Shown in pieces: positions 7,256 to 14,965 of a stretch of 32,325 nucleotides of DNA. This DNA comes from Deltaproteobacteria bacterium (GTDB taxonomy: Bacteria > Desulfobacterota > DSM-4660 > Desulfatiglandales > Desulfatiglandaceae). Location of the stretch: the NCBI GenBank assembly GCA_003646815.1, contig QMLQ01000007.1, forward strand, positions 1 to 32,325. Reading direction: 5' to 3'. The position numbers and the translations under genes were made by a program. The notes under the pieces are model-generated. The model was not told the DNA's origin, made no database searches, and saw nothing but the letters and a program-made list of their open reading frames with translations. Positions within the stretch are counted from its first letter, which is position 1. Every line of letters starts with the position of its first letter.

Positions 7256-9160
7256 ATGAAACAGATTATTCTGGGAACAGCAGGCCACATTGATCACGGA
7301 AAAACATCCCTTATCAGGGCACTCACCGGCATCGATACAGATCGCCTGAAAGAGGAAAAGGAACGGGGCATTACCATTGAACTGGGTTTTGCACACCTGG
7401 AGCTGCCGGGGGGCAAACTCCTTGGCATCGTGGATGTCCCTGGTCATGAGAAGTTTGTTAAGAATATGGTGGCCGGCGCCACCGGTATAGACCTGGTAGC
7501 CCTGGTGATCGCCGCGGACGAAGGCGTTATGCCGCAGACCAGGGAACACCTTGAGATCTGCCAACTGCTGGATATTCACCACGGCCTCGTGATTCTCACC
7601 AAGATTGACATGGTGGACGAGGAATGGCTCGAACTTGTGAAGGAAGACGTCCAGGAATATCTCTCCGAGACGTTCCTTGCAGACGCCCCAATCGTTGAAG
7701 TGTCATCCGCCACCGGTGAAGGTATCGACAAACTGATCTCGATCCTGGATGTACTCGCACAGGGAATCCCTGAGAAGGAAGTGGGGCACGTATTCCGGCT
7801 TCCCATCGACCGCGTGTTTTCCATGAAAGGGTTCGGCACGGTCATCACCGGGACGGCCGTGTCCGGGCGGATCAAGACAGGAGAAGAGGTCACCATCTAC
7901 CCCCAGGAAATCCAATCACGGATACGGGGAATACAGGTGCATAACCAGGAAGTCGAAGAGGTCAGGGCCGGTCTTCGCACTGCGGTCAATTTACAGGGTA
8001 TTGAAAAAGCGGTGATTCACCGCGGCCATGTCCTCGCTACGAAGGGTTCCATGAAACCCACATTCATGATGGACGTTATTCTTGACCTTCTTTCCAGCGC
8101 CCCGAGGAAACTCAAAAACCGGGCAAAGGTGCGGTTCCACACCGGCACCTCCGAGATCATCTCAACCGTCGTCCTCCTGGACAGGGATGAACTGGCGCCG
8201 GGACAAACCTGTTTTGCACAAATCCGGCTGGATGAGCCGACCGCTGTGCTCAGAAAGGACCGATACGTGTTGCGCAGTTATTCTCCCGTGCGGACCATCG
8301 GCGGCGGGGAAATTCTCAATGCCCTCCCCCGGAAAAAGAAACGGTTTTCCGATAGCTCTCTCACTGAAATGAAGACCCTTCACCAGGGGGATCCGGCGGA
8401 AATCGTGGAGCTCTTCGTGGGTCAGGGACGTTTCATGGGAATGGAACAGGACCAGTTGCCTTTTCTCACCAATACGAACAAGAAGCGGCTTGAAGATATC
8501 CTGAACGGTCTCATGGCAAAAAACCGAGTAGTCCGGTTTGACAAGGAAAACAGGGTATTGATCCGTGCGGATTTCCTGGAGAAGGCCCGGAACGAGCTCC
8601 TCGACACCATCGCAGAGTATCACCGGAAATTTCCCCTGAAAGTGGGGCTCCCAAAAGAAGAACTCCGGTCAAGGACAACCGGATCAAGAAATCAGAAACT
8701 TTTCAACTTCCTCATCAATCAGCTTACCAAAGAGGGCCGGATCGTGCAGGAAAAGGATCTGGTACGCCTGGTGGATCACCGGGTTACTCTTGCGGCCGAT
8801 CAGCAGGAAGCCCGGAAGAAAATTGAGGAAATATATGTCAAGAGCGGGCTTCAGCCCCCTTATTTCAAGGAGATAAAAGACGAGTTCCCCGGCAATACGG
8901 CCTTTGAGGTCCTTGAGTTGATGCACAAAGAAGGATCACTGATCAAGGTCAAGGAAGACCTCTATTTCCATAAGCAGGCCGTCGAAAAACTGGAAAAAGA
9001 CCTCGTAGGATTTCTCAAGGAGCACAAAGAGATCACGACACCCCAGTTCAAAGAGATGACGGGAACATCACGCAAATACACCATTCCCCTCATTGAATAT
9101 TTTGATCGATCCCAGGTCACCGTGCGGGTCGGGGACAGCCGGGTCCTGAGAAGAAAATGA
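7256..9160 (+). CDS. selB: Selenocysteine-specific elongation factor SelB
   Basis: A 634-residue SelB, about the usual length. It binds Sec-tRNA and the SECIS hairpin of an mRNA and delivers selenocysteine to the ribosome at UGA codons. The N-terminal GTPase is complete: GHIDHGKT at residues 10-17, the switch segment [19 protein letters not shown] near residue 59, and TKID near 114. Beta-barrel domains follow, with GFGTVITGT typical of the family. The C-terminal third consists of winged-helix repeats ending in [16 protein letters not shown], the SelB signature for SECIS RNA contact. An AAGGA ribosome site lies 9 nt before the ATG. It leads the yqeC/xdhC run, and its presence supports reading the UGA codons at 18847 and 23324 as selenocysteine. 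No selA, selC or selD gene was seen in the window. Confidence 0.97.
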   Translation: MKQIILGTAGHIDHGKTSLIRALTGIDTDRLKEEKERGITIELGFAHLELPGGKLLGIVDVPGHEKFVKNMVAGATGIDLVALVIAADEGVMPQTREHLEICQLLDIHHGLVILTKIDMVDEEWLELVKEDVQEYLSETFLADAPIVEVSSATGEGIDKLISILDVLAQGIPEKEVGHVFRLPIDRVFSMKGFGTVITGTAVSGRIKTGEEVTIYPQEIQSRIRGIQVHNQEVEEVRAGLRTAVNLQGIEKAVIHRGHVLATKGSMKPTFMMDVILDLLSSAPRKLKNRAKVRFHTGTSEIISTVVLLDRDELAPGQTCFAQIRLDEPTAVLRKDRYVLRSYSPVRTIGGGEILNALPRKKKRFSDSSLTEMKTLHQGDPAEIVELFVGQGRFMGMEQDQLPFLTNTNKKRLEDILNGLMAKNRVVRFDKENRVLIRADFLEKARNELLDTIAEYHRKFPLKVGLPKEELRSRTTGSRNQKLFNFLINQLTKEGRIVQEKDLVRLVDHRVTLAADQQEARKKIEEIYVKSGLQPPYFKEIKDEFPGNTAFEVLELMHKEGSLIKVKEDLYFHKQAVEKLEKDLVGFLKEHKEITTPQFKEMTGTSRKYTIPLIEYFDRSQVTVRVGDSRVLRRK

Positions 9161-9169
9161 GTTTTTTGT

Positions 9170-9958
9170 ATGAAAAAGGCCCCTGGTAATCTTCGCTCAG
9201 CACTGGCATTGGGAGCCAGCGAACATATCGCCATTGTCGGCGGGGGAGGAAAAAGTACGCTCCTTTTCGCCCTGGCAAGGGAGTTGCGCCGCCAAAGCCT
9301 TAAGGTCGTCACCACAACCACCACGAACGTCTGGCTGTGGGAGAGGGACCAGGCCCCGTGGGCCTTGTATCTTTCCGAGGAGGCCTCCTGGGAGAACCTA
9401 CTCAAAGAAGCCGTTGAGAAACAGGGTCACGTGTTCGTAAGCAGGGAAGCCCTCTCTTCAGGAAAAGCGGCGGGGATCTCAAAGGATATGGCTGATGCCC
9501 TGTTTCAGGAACCCTGGGTGGAGTACCTGCTTGTGGAGGCGGACGGTGCTGCCGGACGGCCGGTCAAAGTGCCCATGCCTCATGAACCGGTCATTCCTGA
9601 TTCGGCTACGGCGGTGATTGCTGTTGTGGGACTTGATGCCCTTGGTTCTGCGTGTACCGAAAAAAACGTGTTCCGGATCGATGAATTCAGAAAGATCACC
9701 GGGCTCAAATCCCAAAACAGGATAACACCGGAGGCCCTGGTGAAGATATTTGCGCACCGGAAAGGCATTTTCAAGGAATCACCCGAAAAGGCCCGCCGGA
9801 TAGTCTTTTTGAACAAGAGTGATATCTGCGAAGATCTGGAAGAAGCCCGAATACTGGCGCAGCATATCGTTCAATTGCCTGATGCTGCGGTGGACAGGGT
9901 GGTATTGGGGTCACTCCACAATGAGGAATATAATGTTATTTTGGGAGAAGAGCGGTGA
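9170..9958 (+). CDS. yqeC: YqeC-family selenium cofactor biosynthesis protein
   Basis: A 262-residue protein of the YqeC family, an uncharacterised P-loop group associated with selenium-dependent molybdenum hydroxylases, where selenium is used as a labile cofactor rather than as selenocysteine. A glycine-rich nucleotide loop, GGGGKST, lies at residues 24-30. The middle contains LLVEADGAAGRPVKVP, and the C-terminal part has IVFLNKSD, resembling a base-recognition segment. The ATG is 9 bp after the selB stop with a poor ribosome site, so expression may depend on transcription and translation from selB. The 3' end overlaps the next gene by four bases. No molybdenum hydroxylase is encoded in this window, so its client enzyme would be elsewhere in the genome. 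Confidence 0.85.
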   Translation: MKKAPGNLRSALALGASEHIAIVGGGGKSTLLFALARELRRQSLKVVTTTTTNVWLWERDQAPWALYLSEEASWENLLKEAVEKQGHVFVSREALSSGKAAGISKDMADALFQEPWVEYLLVEADGAAGRPVKVPMPHEPVIPDSATAVIAVVGLDALGSACTEKNVFRIDEFRKITGLKSQNRITPEALVKIFAHRKGIFKESPEKARRIVFLNKSDICEDLEEARILAQHIVQLPDAAVDRVVLGSLHNEEYNVILGEER

Positions 9959-11019
9959 AAGAAATCTATGATAGAGCGGTTGAAGAATCGAAAAAGGGGA
10001 ATGTTTCCGTCTTGGCGACAATCATCAAGCAGGCTGGTCCATCTCCCCGCGGCATCGGCGCAAAGTGCCTGCTGACGAAAGACGGCACTCTTATTGGAAC
10101 GGTCGGTGGCGGGCGCCTGGAAGCGGAAGTCCTTGGCAAAGCCCCCCAGGTGCTGCAATCCGGCGTACCGGAGGTGCTGAGCTTTCATCTCAAAGGGACC
10201 GATGTTGAGGACACGGATATGCTGTGCGGCGGTGATGTGGAGGTCTTTCTTGCCCCCCTTTCCCCGAAAGACGTGTCTCTCCCTTCCTTTTTAGACGCAG
10301 TCCTGAAAATCCATCGGCGCGGCGGCGAGGGATTGATCGCGACGGTTGTTGACCCTGAAACATGGCAGGGAGAGAAGGCACCCTTGCTCTTTCTTACCAG
10401 GGAAGGCGGACAAACAGGAAGTATGCCGCACTATCACGACCTCGAAATGGAATTGAAAAACAATTTAGAGACACTCCTAAAAGAGCGGCTCCCCAAAATT
10501 TACACCTTTTCCGTAAGTGGAACATCGCTGAACGTCTTTGTGGAGCCGGTCATATCGAACCCGGTTCTGTTTATTTTTGGCGGCGGACATGTGTCCCAGC
10601 AGATTGTACCCCTGGCGGCCCGGGTCGGATTCAACGTGACCGTTATCGACGACCGGGAGGAATTTGCAGATCCTCGTCTTTTCCCGGACGCGAAAGAAGT
10701 CGTAAAACTCGGGTTTGAGGATGTGGTGGATAACCTGCCCGTGAATAAATCCTCCTTCCTTGTAATTGTTACCCGAGGGCACAGTTTTGACAAGGAAGTG
10801 CTGGCCCAGGCCCTGCGGACGAATGCCCGGTACGTGGGAATGATCGGAAGCAGACGAAAGCGGGATATTATTTATCAAAGGCTCCTGGAGGAAGGATTCA
10901 CCCTGGAAGATCTTGCGCGGGTCCATTCGCCCATAGGGCTCAGCATCGGGGCGGAAACCCCTGCGGAGATCGCGGTCAGCATCGTGGCGGAACTCATACA
11001 AGAGAGGGCAGGAGGATAG
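9955..11019 (+). CDS. XdhC/CoxI-family molybdenum hydroxylase maturation protein
   Basis: A 354-residue member of the XdhC/CoxI family, which binds molybdenum cofactor and helps insert its terminal sulfur (or, in selenium-dependent systems, possibly selenium) into xanthine-dehydrogenase-like enzymes. The N-terminal XdhC domain (about 8-110) shows SPRGIGAKCLL, GTVGGGRLEAEV and DMLCGGDVEVF with its conserved Cys. The C-terminal Rossmann domain (about 200-345) begins FIFGGGHVSQ and continues with VIDDREEFADPRLFP and RYVGMIGSRRKR. It starts at GTG 9955 inside the yqeC stop (GTGA overlap), so it is translationally coupled. Together with yqeC it suggests a selenium-dependent molybdenum hydroxylase system. 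The closely related YqeB role cannot be excluded. Confidence 0.85.
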   Translation: MKEIYDRAVEESKKGNVSVLATIIKQAGPSPRGIGAKCLLTKDGTLIGTVGGGRLEAEVLGKAPQVLQSGVPEVLSFHLKGTDVEDTDMLCGGDVEVFLAPLSPKDVSLPSFLDAVLKIHRRGGEGLIATVVDPETWQGEKAPLLFLTREGGQTGSMPHYHDLEMELKNNLETLLKERLPKIYTFSVSGTSLNVFVEPVISNPVLFIFGGGHVSQQIVPLAARVGFNVTVIDDREEFADPRLFPDAKEVVKLGFEDVVDNLPVNKSSFLVIVTRGHSFDKEVLAQALRTNARYVGMIGSRRKRDIIYQRLLEEGFTLEDLARVHSPIGLSIGAETPAEIAVSIVAELIQERAGG

Positions 11020-11116
11020 GAAAAGAAGGATAAAGGACGAATGTGAAGGGCCGTGATTTGTTGGGATTGAAAAGGCATCGATTTGGTCAGAAATGCACCA
11101 AGAGGGAGAAAAGAGC

Positions 11117-11773
11117 ATGAGTTACAAGATTGATGATTCATACCAGGGATGGCTGTGGGAAAAGCTGGGTGAGAAATGTGTTGAAAACCTCAAGAAGCAC
11201 GGGTTTGACGCTCACCTCGTAGAGACGGTTGATAAAGCAAAAGACCTGATCCTGAAAATGATCGGCGACTTCGAAACATTCGGCTTCGGGGGGTCTGATA
11301 CGACCCGCGCGCTCGGGGTCATGGAAGAGCTGAAAGACAAGGGCAAGACCATCCATGACCACTGGCAGGAGGGGCTGAGCAGGAAAGAAGACCTGGAGAT
11401 CCGGCTCCTGCAGGGCCGCTGCGACTGCTTCCTTTGCAGCGCCAATGCGATCGCCGCAACAGGCGAAGTGGTCAACGTGGACGGCATCGGCAACCGTACT
11501 AACGGCATGACCTTCGGGCCGAAAAAGGTGGTAATTGTTGCCGGCATGAACAAGGTGGCTCAGGACCTCCACGGGGCCCTGCGGCGCATCCGGGAAGTGG
11601 CCGCCCCCATGCGGGCGAAAAGCCTCGGTATGCAGACACCCTGCGCGGAGACGGGCTTCTGCACCGACTGCAACGCGCCCCAGCGCATCTGCCGCGTCAC
11701 CACCATCCTTCACCGGAAGCCCATGCTCACGGACGTAAGCGTAATCCTGATCAACAAGCCCCTGGGTTTTTGA
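11117..11773 (+). CDS. LUD-domain protein (LutC/YkgG-like) with C-terminal Cys cluster
   Basis: A 218-residue protein with a LUD (DUF162) domain, the fold of the lactate-utilisation proteins LutB and LutC. The sequence contains FGFGGSDTTRALGV near residues 53-66, DCFLCSANAIAATGEVVNVD in the middle, FGPKKVVIVAGMNK, and a final cluster with cysteines spaced as C-x6-C-x2-C-x7-C (within PCAETGFCTDC and RIC) that could hold a metal or Fe-S cluster. The ATG at 11117 is preferred over one at 11093 because AGGGAG lies 9 nt before it and the family's N-terminus follows. It lies 97 bp after the XdhC gene and touches the next small gene. A role in lactate oxidation is not supported, because no lutA or lutB partner is present. 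Confidence 0.8.
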   Translation: MSYKIDDSYQGWLWEKLGEKCVENLKKHGFDAHLVETVDKAKDLILKMIGDFETFGFGGSDTTRALGVMEELKDKGKTIHDHWQEGLSRKEDLEIRLLQGRCDCFLCSANAIAATGEVVNVDGIGNRTNGMTFGPKKVVIVAGMNKVAQDLHGALRRIREVAAPMRAKSLGMQTPCAETGFCTDCNAPQRICRVTTILHRKPMLTDVSVILINKPLGF

Positions 11774-11775
11774 TC

Positions 11776-12033
11776 ATGGCCAGGCACAGTCACTCGTTTG
11801 TTGATGAATATGACGGTTTTGTAGGCTTCGGTTTCAACCGCGAAGTGGACGAACACACCCTGACGTACTATCTTCAGAAGTTTTCAGACGATGAATTCAT
11901 TGCGCTCATGAGGACCAGGATGTCCCGGGAAGACATGGAAGCGCTCTTTGACCATCTCAACGAGATCATGAAGCGCTACCTGAAAGATGAGGAATACCAT
12001 CGCTACTTCCTGAAAGACAAAGAGCACGGGTAG
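11776..12033 (+). CDS. Small conserved-looking cytoplasmic protein, function unknown
   Basis: An 85-residue acidic protein without signal peptide or membrane segment. Its N-terminal part is aromatic and Gly-rich (DEYDGFVGFGF). The rest looks helical, with several Asp/Glu-rich segments (DDEFIALM, SREDMEALFDHL) ending in KDEEYHRYFLKDKEHG. I do not recognise a family. It is accepted as a gene because it follows the LUD gene directly on the same strand and keeps a protein-like composition throughout. The start could be ATG 11776 or TTG 11770, which overlaps the LUD stop as TTGA. Neither has a clear ribosome site, so coupling to the upstream gene is likely. It faces the macro-domain gene with only 4 bp between stops. 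Confidence 0.65.
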   Translation: MARHSHSFVDEYDGFVGFGFNREVDEHTLTYYLQKFSDDEFIALMRTRMSREDMEALFDHLNEIMKRYLKDEEYHRYFLKDKEHG

Positions 12034-12037
12034 CATA

Positions 12038-12565
12038 TCATTCCGCGCTGTCTGAAAAACGGCCGAGGATCTCCTTGTATGTGTTCAAGGCACGATCCCC
12101 GAAACAGACGAAAATAACCTTTTCAAGGGTCTGGTCACCTTCCAGGAACTTCCTGGTCTCTCTGAGCGCGATCTCAGTGGCCCGCTCCAGGGGGAACCCA
12201 TAGGCCCCGGTGCTGATGGAGGGGAACGCCACGGTCTTCGCCCCCAGGTCAACGGCCGCCTTGAGGCTGTTGCGGTAGCAGGAGGCCAGGAGTTGCTCTT
12301 CGTTCCTGTTCCCCCCGCGCCAGATGGGCCCCACCGTGTGGATCACCCATTTGGCCGGAAGCCGGTACCCCTTGCTGACGCGTGCCTCTCCGGTGGGACA
12401 CCCGCCGATCTGCCGGGTCTCTTCCAGGAGTTCGGGTCCTGCCGCCCGGTGGATGGCGCCGTCAACTCCGCCGCCTCCCAGGAGGGAATTGTTTGCCGCG
12501 TTGACAATGGCGTCCACCTCCTGCTTCGTGATATCCCCTTCAATGATCGTGATCCTTTCTTCCAT
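12038..12565 (-). CDS. Macro-domain O-acetyl-ADP-ribose / ADP-ribosyl hydrolase
   Basis: A 175-residue single-domain macro protein of the MacroD/YmdB type, which binds ADP-ribose and removes acetyl or ADP-ribosyl groups. The key motifs are [16 protein letters not shown] near the N-terminus, the [14 protein letters not shown] loop that holds the distal ribose, [10 protein letters not shown], and the phosphate loop [10 protein letters not shown]. The ATG at 12565 was chosen over an upstream one at 12619 because GGGAGGTGATT lies just before it and the domain begins there. No ADP-ribosyltransferase or NAD-consuming partner is next to it. It is transcribed toward the small gene at 11776 and away from the GcvH-like genes. 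Confidence 0.93.
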   Translation of the reverse strand: MEERITIIEGDITKQEVDAIVNAANNSLLGGGGVDGAIHRAAGPELLEETRQIGGCPTGEARVSKGYRLPAKWVIHTVGPIWRGGNRNEEQLLASCYRNSLKAAVDLGAKTVAFPSISTGAYGFPLERATEIALRETRKFLEGDQTLEKVIFVCFGDRALNTYKEILGRFSDSAE

Positions 12566-12588
12566 CGCAATCACCTCCCAACCCGGAT

Positions 12589-12608
12589 AAAAACCCGCCG
12601 GGGGCGGG
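12589..12608 (-). terminator. Terminator-like GC hairpin in the leader of the macro gene
   Basis: On the minus strand CCCGCC and GGCGGG (plus-strand 12603-12608 and 12594-12599) form a 6-bp all-GC stem with a 3-nt loop, followed directly by five T. It lies 24 bases before the macro start codon, where a terminator would stop transcripts coming from the intergenic region. It could be an attenuator of the macro gene or the end of a short RNA from 12610-12960. Confidence 0.5.
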
Positions 12609-12705
12609 CAAACCGGCAATAACCTAATAAATTATTTTACTCTTCTTTGATAAAATGAATCCAGAAAAAAGTGGAAAAAGGTTGTGTTGGATTTTAAGAC
12701 TGATA

Positions 12706-12722
12706 TGTCGCGAATCGCAACA
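12706..12722. promoter_or_regulatory. Inverted repeat, candidate enhancer site for a sigma-54 activator
   Basis: TGTCGCGA and TCGCAACA flank a single central A. Seven of eight positions are complementary. It lies about 180 bp before the -24 element of the sigma-54 promoter, a normal distance for a dimeric NtrC-type activator. The response regulator encoded at 15497-16840 is the obvious candidate, by position only. Confidence 0.35.
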
Positions 12723-12753
12723 GCAAGGTATGTTCTTGATATTGCTCATATAG

Positions 12754-12769
12754 AATGGCGTCAGCCATT
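12754..12769. repeat. Perfect 6-bp inverted repeat, 4-nt spacer
   Basis: AATGGC (12754-12759) and GCCATT (12764-12769) are perfect complements around GTCA. It may be a second activator site or a small RNA hairpin. No T run follows, so it is not an intrinsic terminator. Confidence 0.3.
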
Positions 12770-12900
12770 GCAGAGAGCCCAATGATAAGAACACGCCGTC
12801 TTGAAACACATCACAAGGCGGCAAACCTTTTTTCTGGAAGCCAGGCATTGGAGAATGAATAGCGTTTAATATCAATAGGTTATCCTGTTGCCTCCTGTTC

Positions 12901-12916
12901 TGGCATCTATCTTGCT
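12901..12916 (+). promoter_or_regulatory. Sigma-54 (RpoN) promoter
   Basis: TGGCATCTATCTTGCT matches the -24/-12 consensus TGGCACG-N4-TTGCW at all but two positions. It has the invariant GG and GC dinucleotides with exactly 10 bases between them. Transcription should begin near 12927, about 35 nt before the ATG at 12962. Sigma-54 promoters need an AAA+ activator, and one is encoded 1 kb downstream on the other strand. Confidence 0.75.
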
Positions 12917-12961
12917 CTTTATCGGGGCAAACATACATTCTTGAAAAAAGGAGCGAGGAAA

Positions 12962-13960
12962 ATGGCAAAAAAGATGAAAGAAAATGTGCGGGATCGAATC
13001 GGATATGGCTCTTCCTACAGGAAGGGGGCGTCTCATGACTTGAAGGAAAAAGAAGAAATTGGGGCGGTCTTAGGCGGCCAGGTCTGGATGGTAAGGCCGG
13101 ATAAAAAAGGACAGAGCGCCAATCCCTGTATCTGGATGCAGGCTGGTGTTGTAGCCTTCAAAAATTGCAACAATTTTTATGACTGTACCACCTGTAAATA
13201 CGATCTGGGAATGCGGAAGAAGGCAGCACAGGGGAAACAAATAACCTGGCAGGATGCCATGAGGAGACGATCGGGCCTGGAAAGGGCCTGCCGTCACAGC
13301 CTTACCAACAGAATCGCAAAACGGCAGTGCGCCTATGATTATGAATGCTCCCATTGTGATTTTGACCAGTTTTTTGAGGATGTCTGGACAACCAAAACCA
13401 GGAAACTGCCGACCGAGGTGCACAGGGTCAAAGGCTTTGAAGTTCCTATGGGATACTATTTTCACAACGGGCATGCATGGGCTCGCATTGAAAGTGGCGG
13501 TTATCTCCGGGTAGGAATGGATGATTTTGCCTTGAAGCTGCTTGGAAAAGCAGATGCGCTGGACCTCCCTCTCATGGGAAAAGAGCTGGATCAGGATGCT
13601 CCCGGGTGGGGATTGCGAAGGGGCAACAATGCAGCCGATGTGCTCTCTCCAGCTGGAGGAGTTATCGTCGAGGTGAATTCCAGCGTGAGAGAAGACTCCG
13701 GCCTGACCAACCGGGAACCGTATGGTGAGGGATGGCTCTTTGTACTCCGCAATCCTGATCTCAAGAAGGCCATGAAAAACCTGATGGACGACACAACCGG
13801 TCTTGAGTGGATAAACAGTGAAGTCGGCAAACTGGAAGAGATGATCGAGGATGTGGCGGGTCCACTGGCTGCTGACGGCGGACATCTTGCCAACGACGTT
13901 TTCGGGAACCTGCCGGATCTGGGCTGGGGAAACCTGACCAAAACATTCCTCAAAACCTGA
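12962..13960 (+). CDS. Cys-rich GcvH-like protein 1 (lipoyl-domain fold, no lipoyl Lys)
   Basis: A 332-residue protein with two parts. The N-terminal half (about 50-140) has two similar Cys modules, each with a Cys-x2-Cys followed by an aromatic residue and Asp: CTTCKYD near 75-81 and CSHCDFD near 129-135, with more cysteines before each. The C-terminal half (about 160-270) resembles the H protein of the glycine cleavage system, with GYYFHNGHAWARIE, GMDDFALKLLG and VLSPAGGVIVEVN. The residue expected to carry lipoate appears to be Asn (NAADVLSP), so it is probably not lipoylated. The ATG at 12962 has AAGGAG about 8 nt upstream. A TTG at 12941 would be very close to the sigma-54 start site. 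No gcvP or gcvT is nearby, so a true glycine cleavage role is unlikely. Confidence 0.75.
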   Translation: MAKKMKENVRDRIGYGSSYRKGASHDLKEKEEIGAVLGGQVWMVRPDKKGQSANPCIWMQAGVVAFKNCNNFYDCTTCKYDLGMRKKAAQGKQITWQDAMRRRSGLERACRHSLTNRIAKRQCAYDYECSHCDFDQFFEDVWTTKTRKLPTEVHRVKGFEVPMGYYFHNGHAWARIESGGYLRVGMDDFALKLLGKADALDLPLMGKELDQDAPGWGLRRGNNAADVLSPAGGVIVEVNSSVREDSGLTNREPYGEGWLFVLRNPDLKKAMKNLMDDTTGLEWINSEVGKLEEMIEDVAGPLAADGGHLANDVFGNLPDLGWGNLTKTFLKT

Positions 13961-14015
13961 TCGGATAAAGAAAGCAGGAGCCTTGAACCCGAGGGATGAT
14001 CCATGGAAAAGCGCT

Positions 14016-14903
14016 ATGTCTAAAAGAACAAAGGAAAAACAAGCTGCAGGGCAAGAAGACCGGTGCATCTGGATGCATGCGGGGGTCGTCAGCAAAAAAT
14101 ATTGTGAGCGGAACTACCGATGCACCGATTGTGTCTTCGACCAGGCATTGCGACGCGCTGCCGGTAAAAAACGAAGCGGCCTCGTCTCCTGGCAAGACAA
14201 ACTGAGGGAACGGCCCCAGTGGAAGAGACCGTGCATTCATCATATGAAGGGTGCTATTGAATATCGGTCTTGCACCAACGACTACCAGTGTGGCCACTGC
14301 GATTTCGACCAGTATTTTCAGGATCAGTACACCGTTCATGCCGTAGTGAGTCCAGTAGATTCTTTTGAGGTTGGCGGGTTCAAGATCCCCCAGGGCTACT
14401 ATTTTCATGAAGGACATACTTGGGCCAAGCTGGAAGAAGGGCCTTCGGTGAGAATCGGTATTGATGATTTTGTTCTCAGAGTGCTTGGGCCTTTCGACCA
14501 CATTGAATGCCCCCTTTTGGGGAAAGAGGTGAAACAGGGCGAGCAGGCCATTTCCGTCATTCGCGGTGACAAGCGGGCCCGGATGCTTTCACCCGTAAGC
14601 GGTGTTGTGACGGCCCTAAACCCGGGAGTGCGTGAAAGGGGTACGCCGGCTCACGAAGATCCGTATGCCAACGGATGGATCATGACAGTTCATGCTCCTC
14701 ATCTCAGAAAAGAACTGAAAAATCTCACCATTAACAAGGAATCAAGAAATTTTATTGGGAAAGAAGTAGATCGGCTTTTTGAGATCATTGAAGAAGTGGA
14801 AGGGCCGCTTGGTACTGATGGTGGCGCACTGGGCAGTGATCTCCTGGGCACAATACCGAACCTTGGCTGGGAAAGGCTTACTCGCCTCTTCCTTCGCATA
14901 TAA
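14016..14903 (+). CDS. Cys-rich GcvH-like protein 2 (paralogue)
   Basis: A 295-residue paralogue of the preceding gene with the same two-part plan: Cys modules CTDCVFD and CGHCDFD, then GYYFHEGHTWAKLE, GIDDFVLRVLG and MLSPVSGVVTALNPG, and the same closing segment with GPLGTDGGALGSDLLG and NLGWERLTRLFL. Here a Lys (in GDKRARMLSP) lies close to the lipoyl position but one residue nearer the SP turn than in lipoylated domains, so lipoylation is doubtful. The start is uncertain. ATG 14016 overlaps a six-codon open frame (14003-14023) that has a good ribosome site, while an in-frame TTG at 13983 has AGGAG only 2 nt upstream. It lies 55 bp after copy 1, under the same sigma-54 promoter, and ends at a strong terminator. 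Confidence 0.72.
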   Translation: MSKRTKEKQAAGQEDRCIWMHAGVVSKKYCERNYRCTDCVFDQALRRAAGKKRSGLVSWQDKLRERPQWKRPCIHHMKGAIEYRSCTNDYQCGHCDFDQYFQDQYTVHAVVSPVDSFEVGGFKIPQGYYFHEGHTWAKLEEGPSVRIGIDDFVLRVLGPFDHIECPLLGKEVKQGEQAISVIRGDKRARMLSPVSGVVTALNPGVRERGTPAHEDPYANGWIMTVHAPHLRKELKNLTINKESRNFIGKEVDRLFEIIEEVEGPLGTDGGALGSDLLGTIPNLGWERLTRLFLRI

Positions 14904-14929
14904 CCTGAACTGAAGCATTTGCCTCGCAT

Positions 14930-14965
14930 GGCTGATGGGCTATCCGCTCATCAGCCTTTCTTTTT
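14930..14965 (+). terminator. Strong intrinsic terminator of the GcvH-like operon
   Basis: GGCTGATG (14930-14937) pairs perfectly with CATCAGCC (14949-14956), and three more inner pairs can form around TATCC. TTTCTTTTT follows at once. The T run is only on the plus strand, so it ends the GcvH-like transcript. The left arm and loop overlap the last codons and stop of the archaemetzincin gene on the other strand. Confidence 0.85.

Larger units (their letters stand above)
12609..12961. other. AT-rich regulatory intergenic region before the GcvH-like genes
   Basis: This roughly 350-bp stretch lies between the macro gene (minus) and the GcvH-like pair (plus). It is visibly richer in A and T than its neighbours. 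It holds two inverted repeats (12706-12722 and 12754-12769), a sigma-54 promoter at 12901-12916 and the ribosome site of the next gene. A 114-codon frame on the minus strand has no family resemblance or ribosome site and was not accepted. Confidence 0.6.

Noticed and set aside
12624-12968. 114-codon open frame on the minus strand in the intergenic region
   Set aside because: It has no recognisable motif or ribosome site and its composition is not protein-like. It also covers the sigma-54 promoter and inverted repeats read on the other strand.
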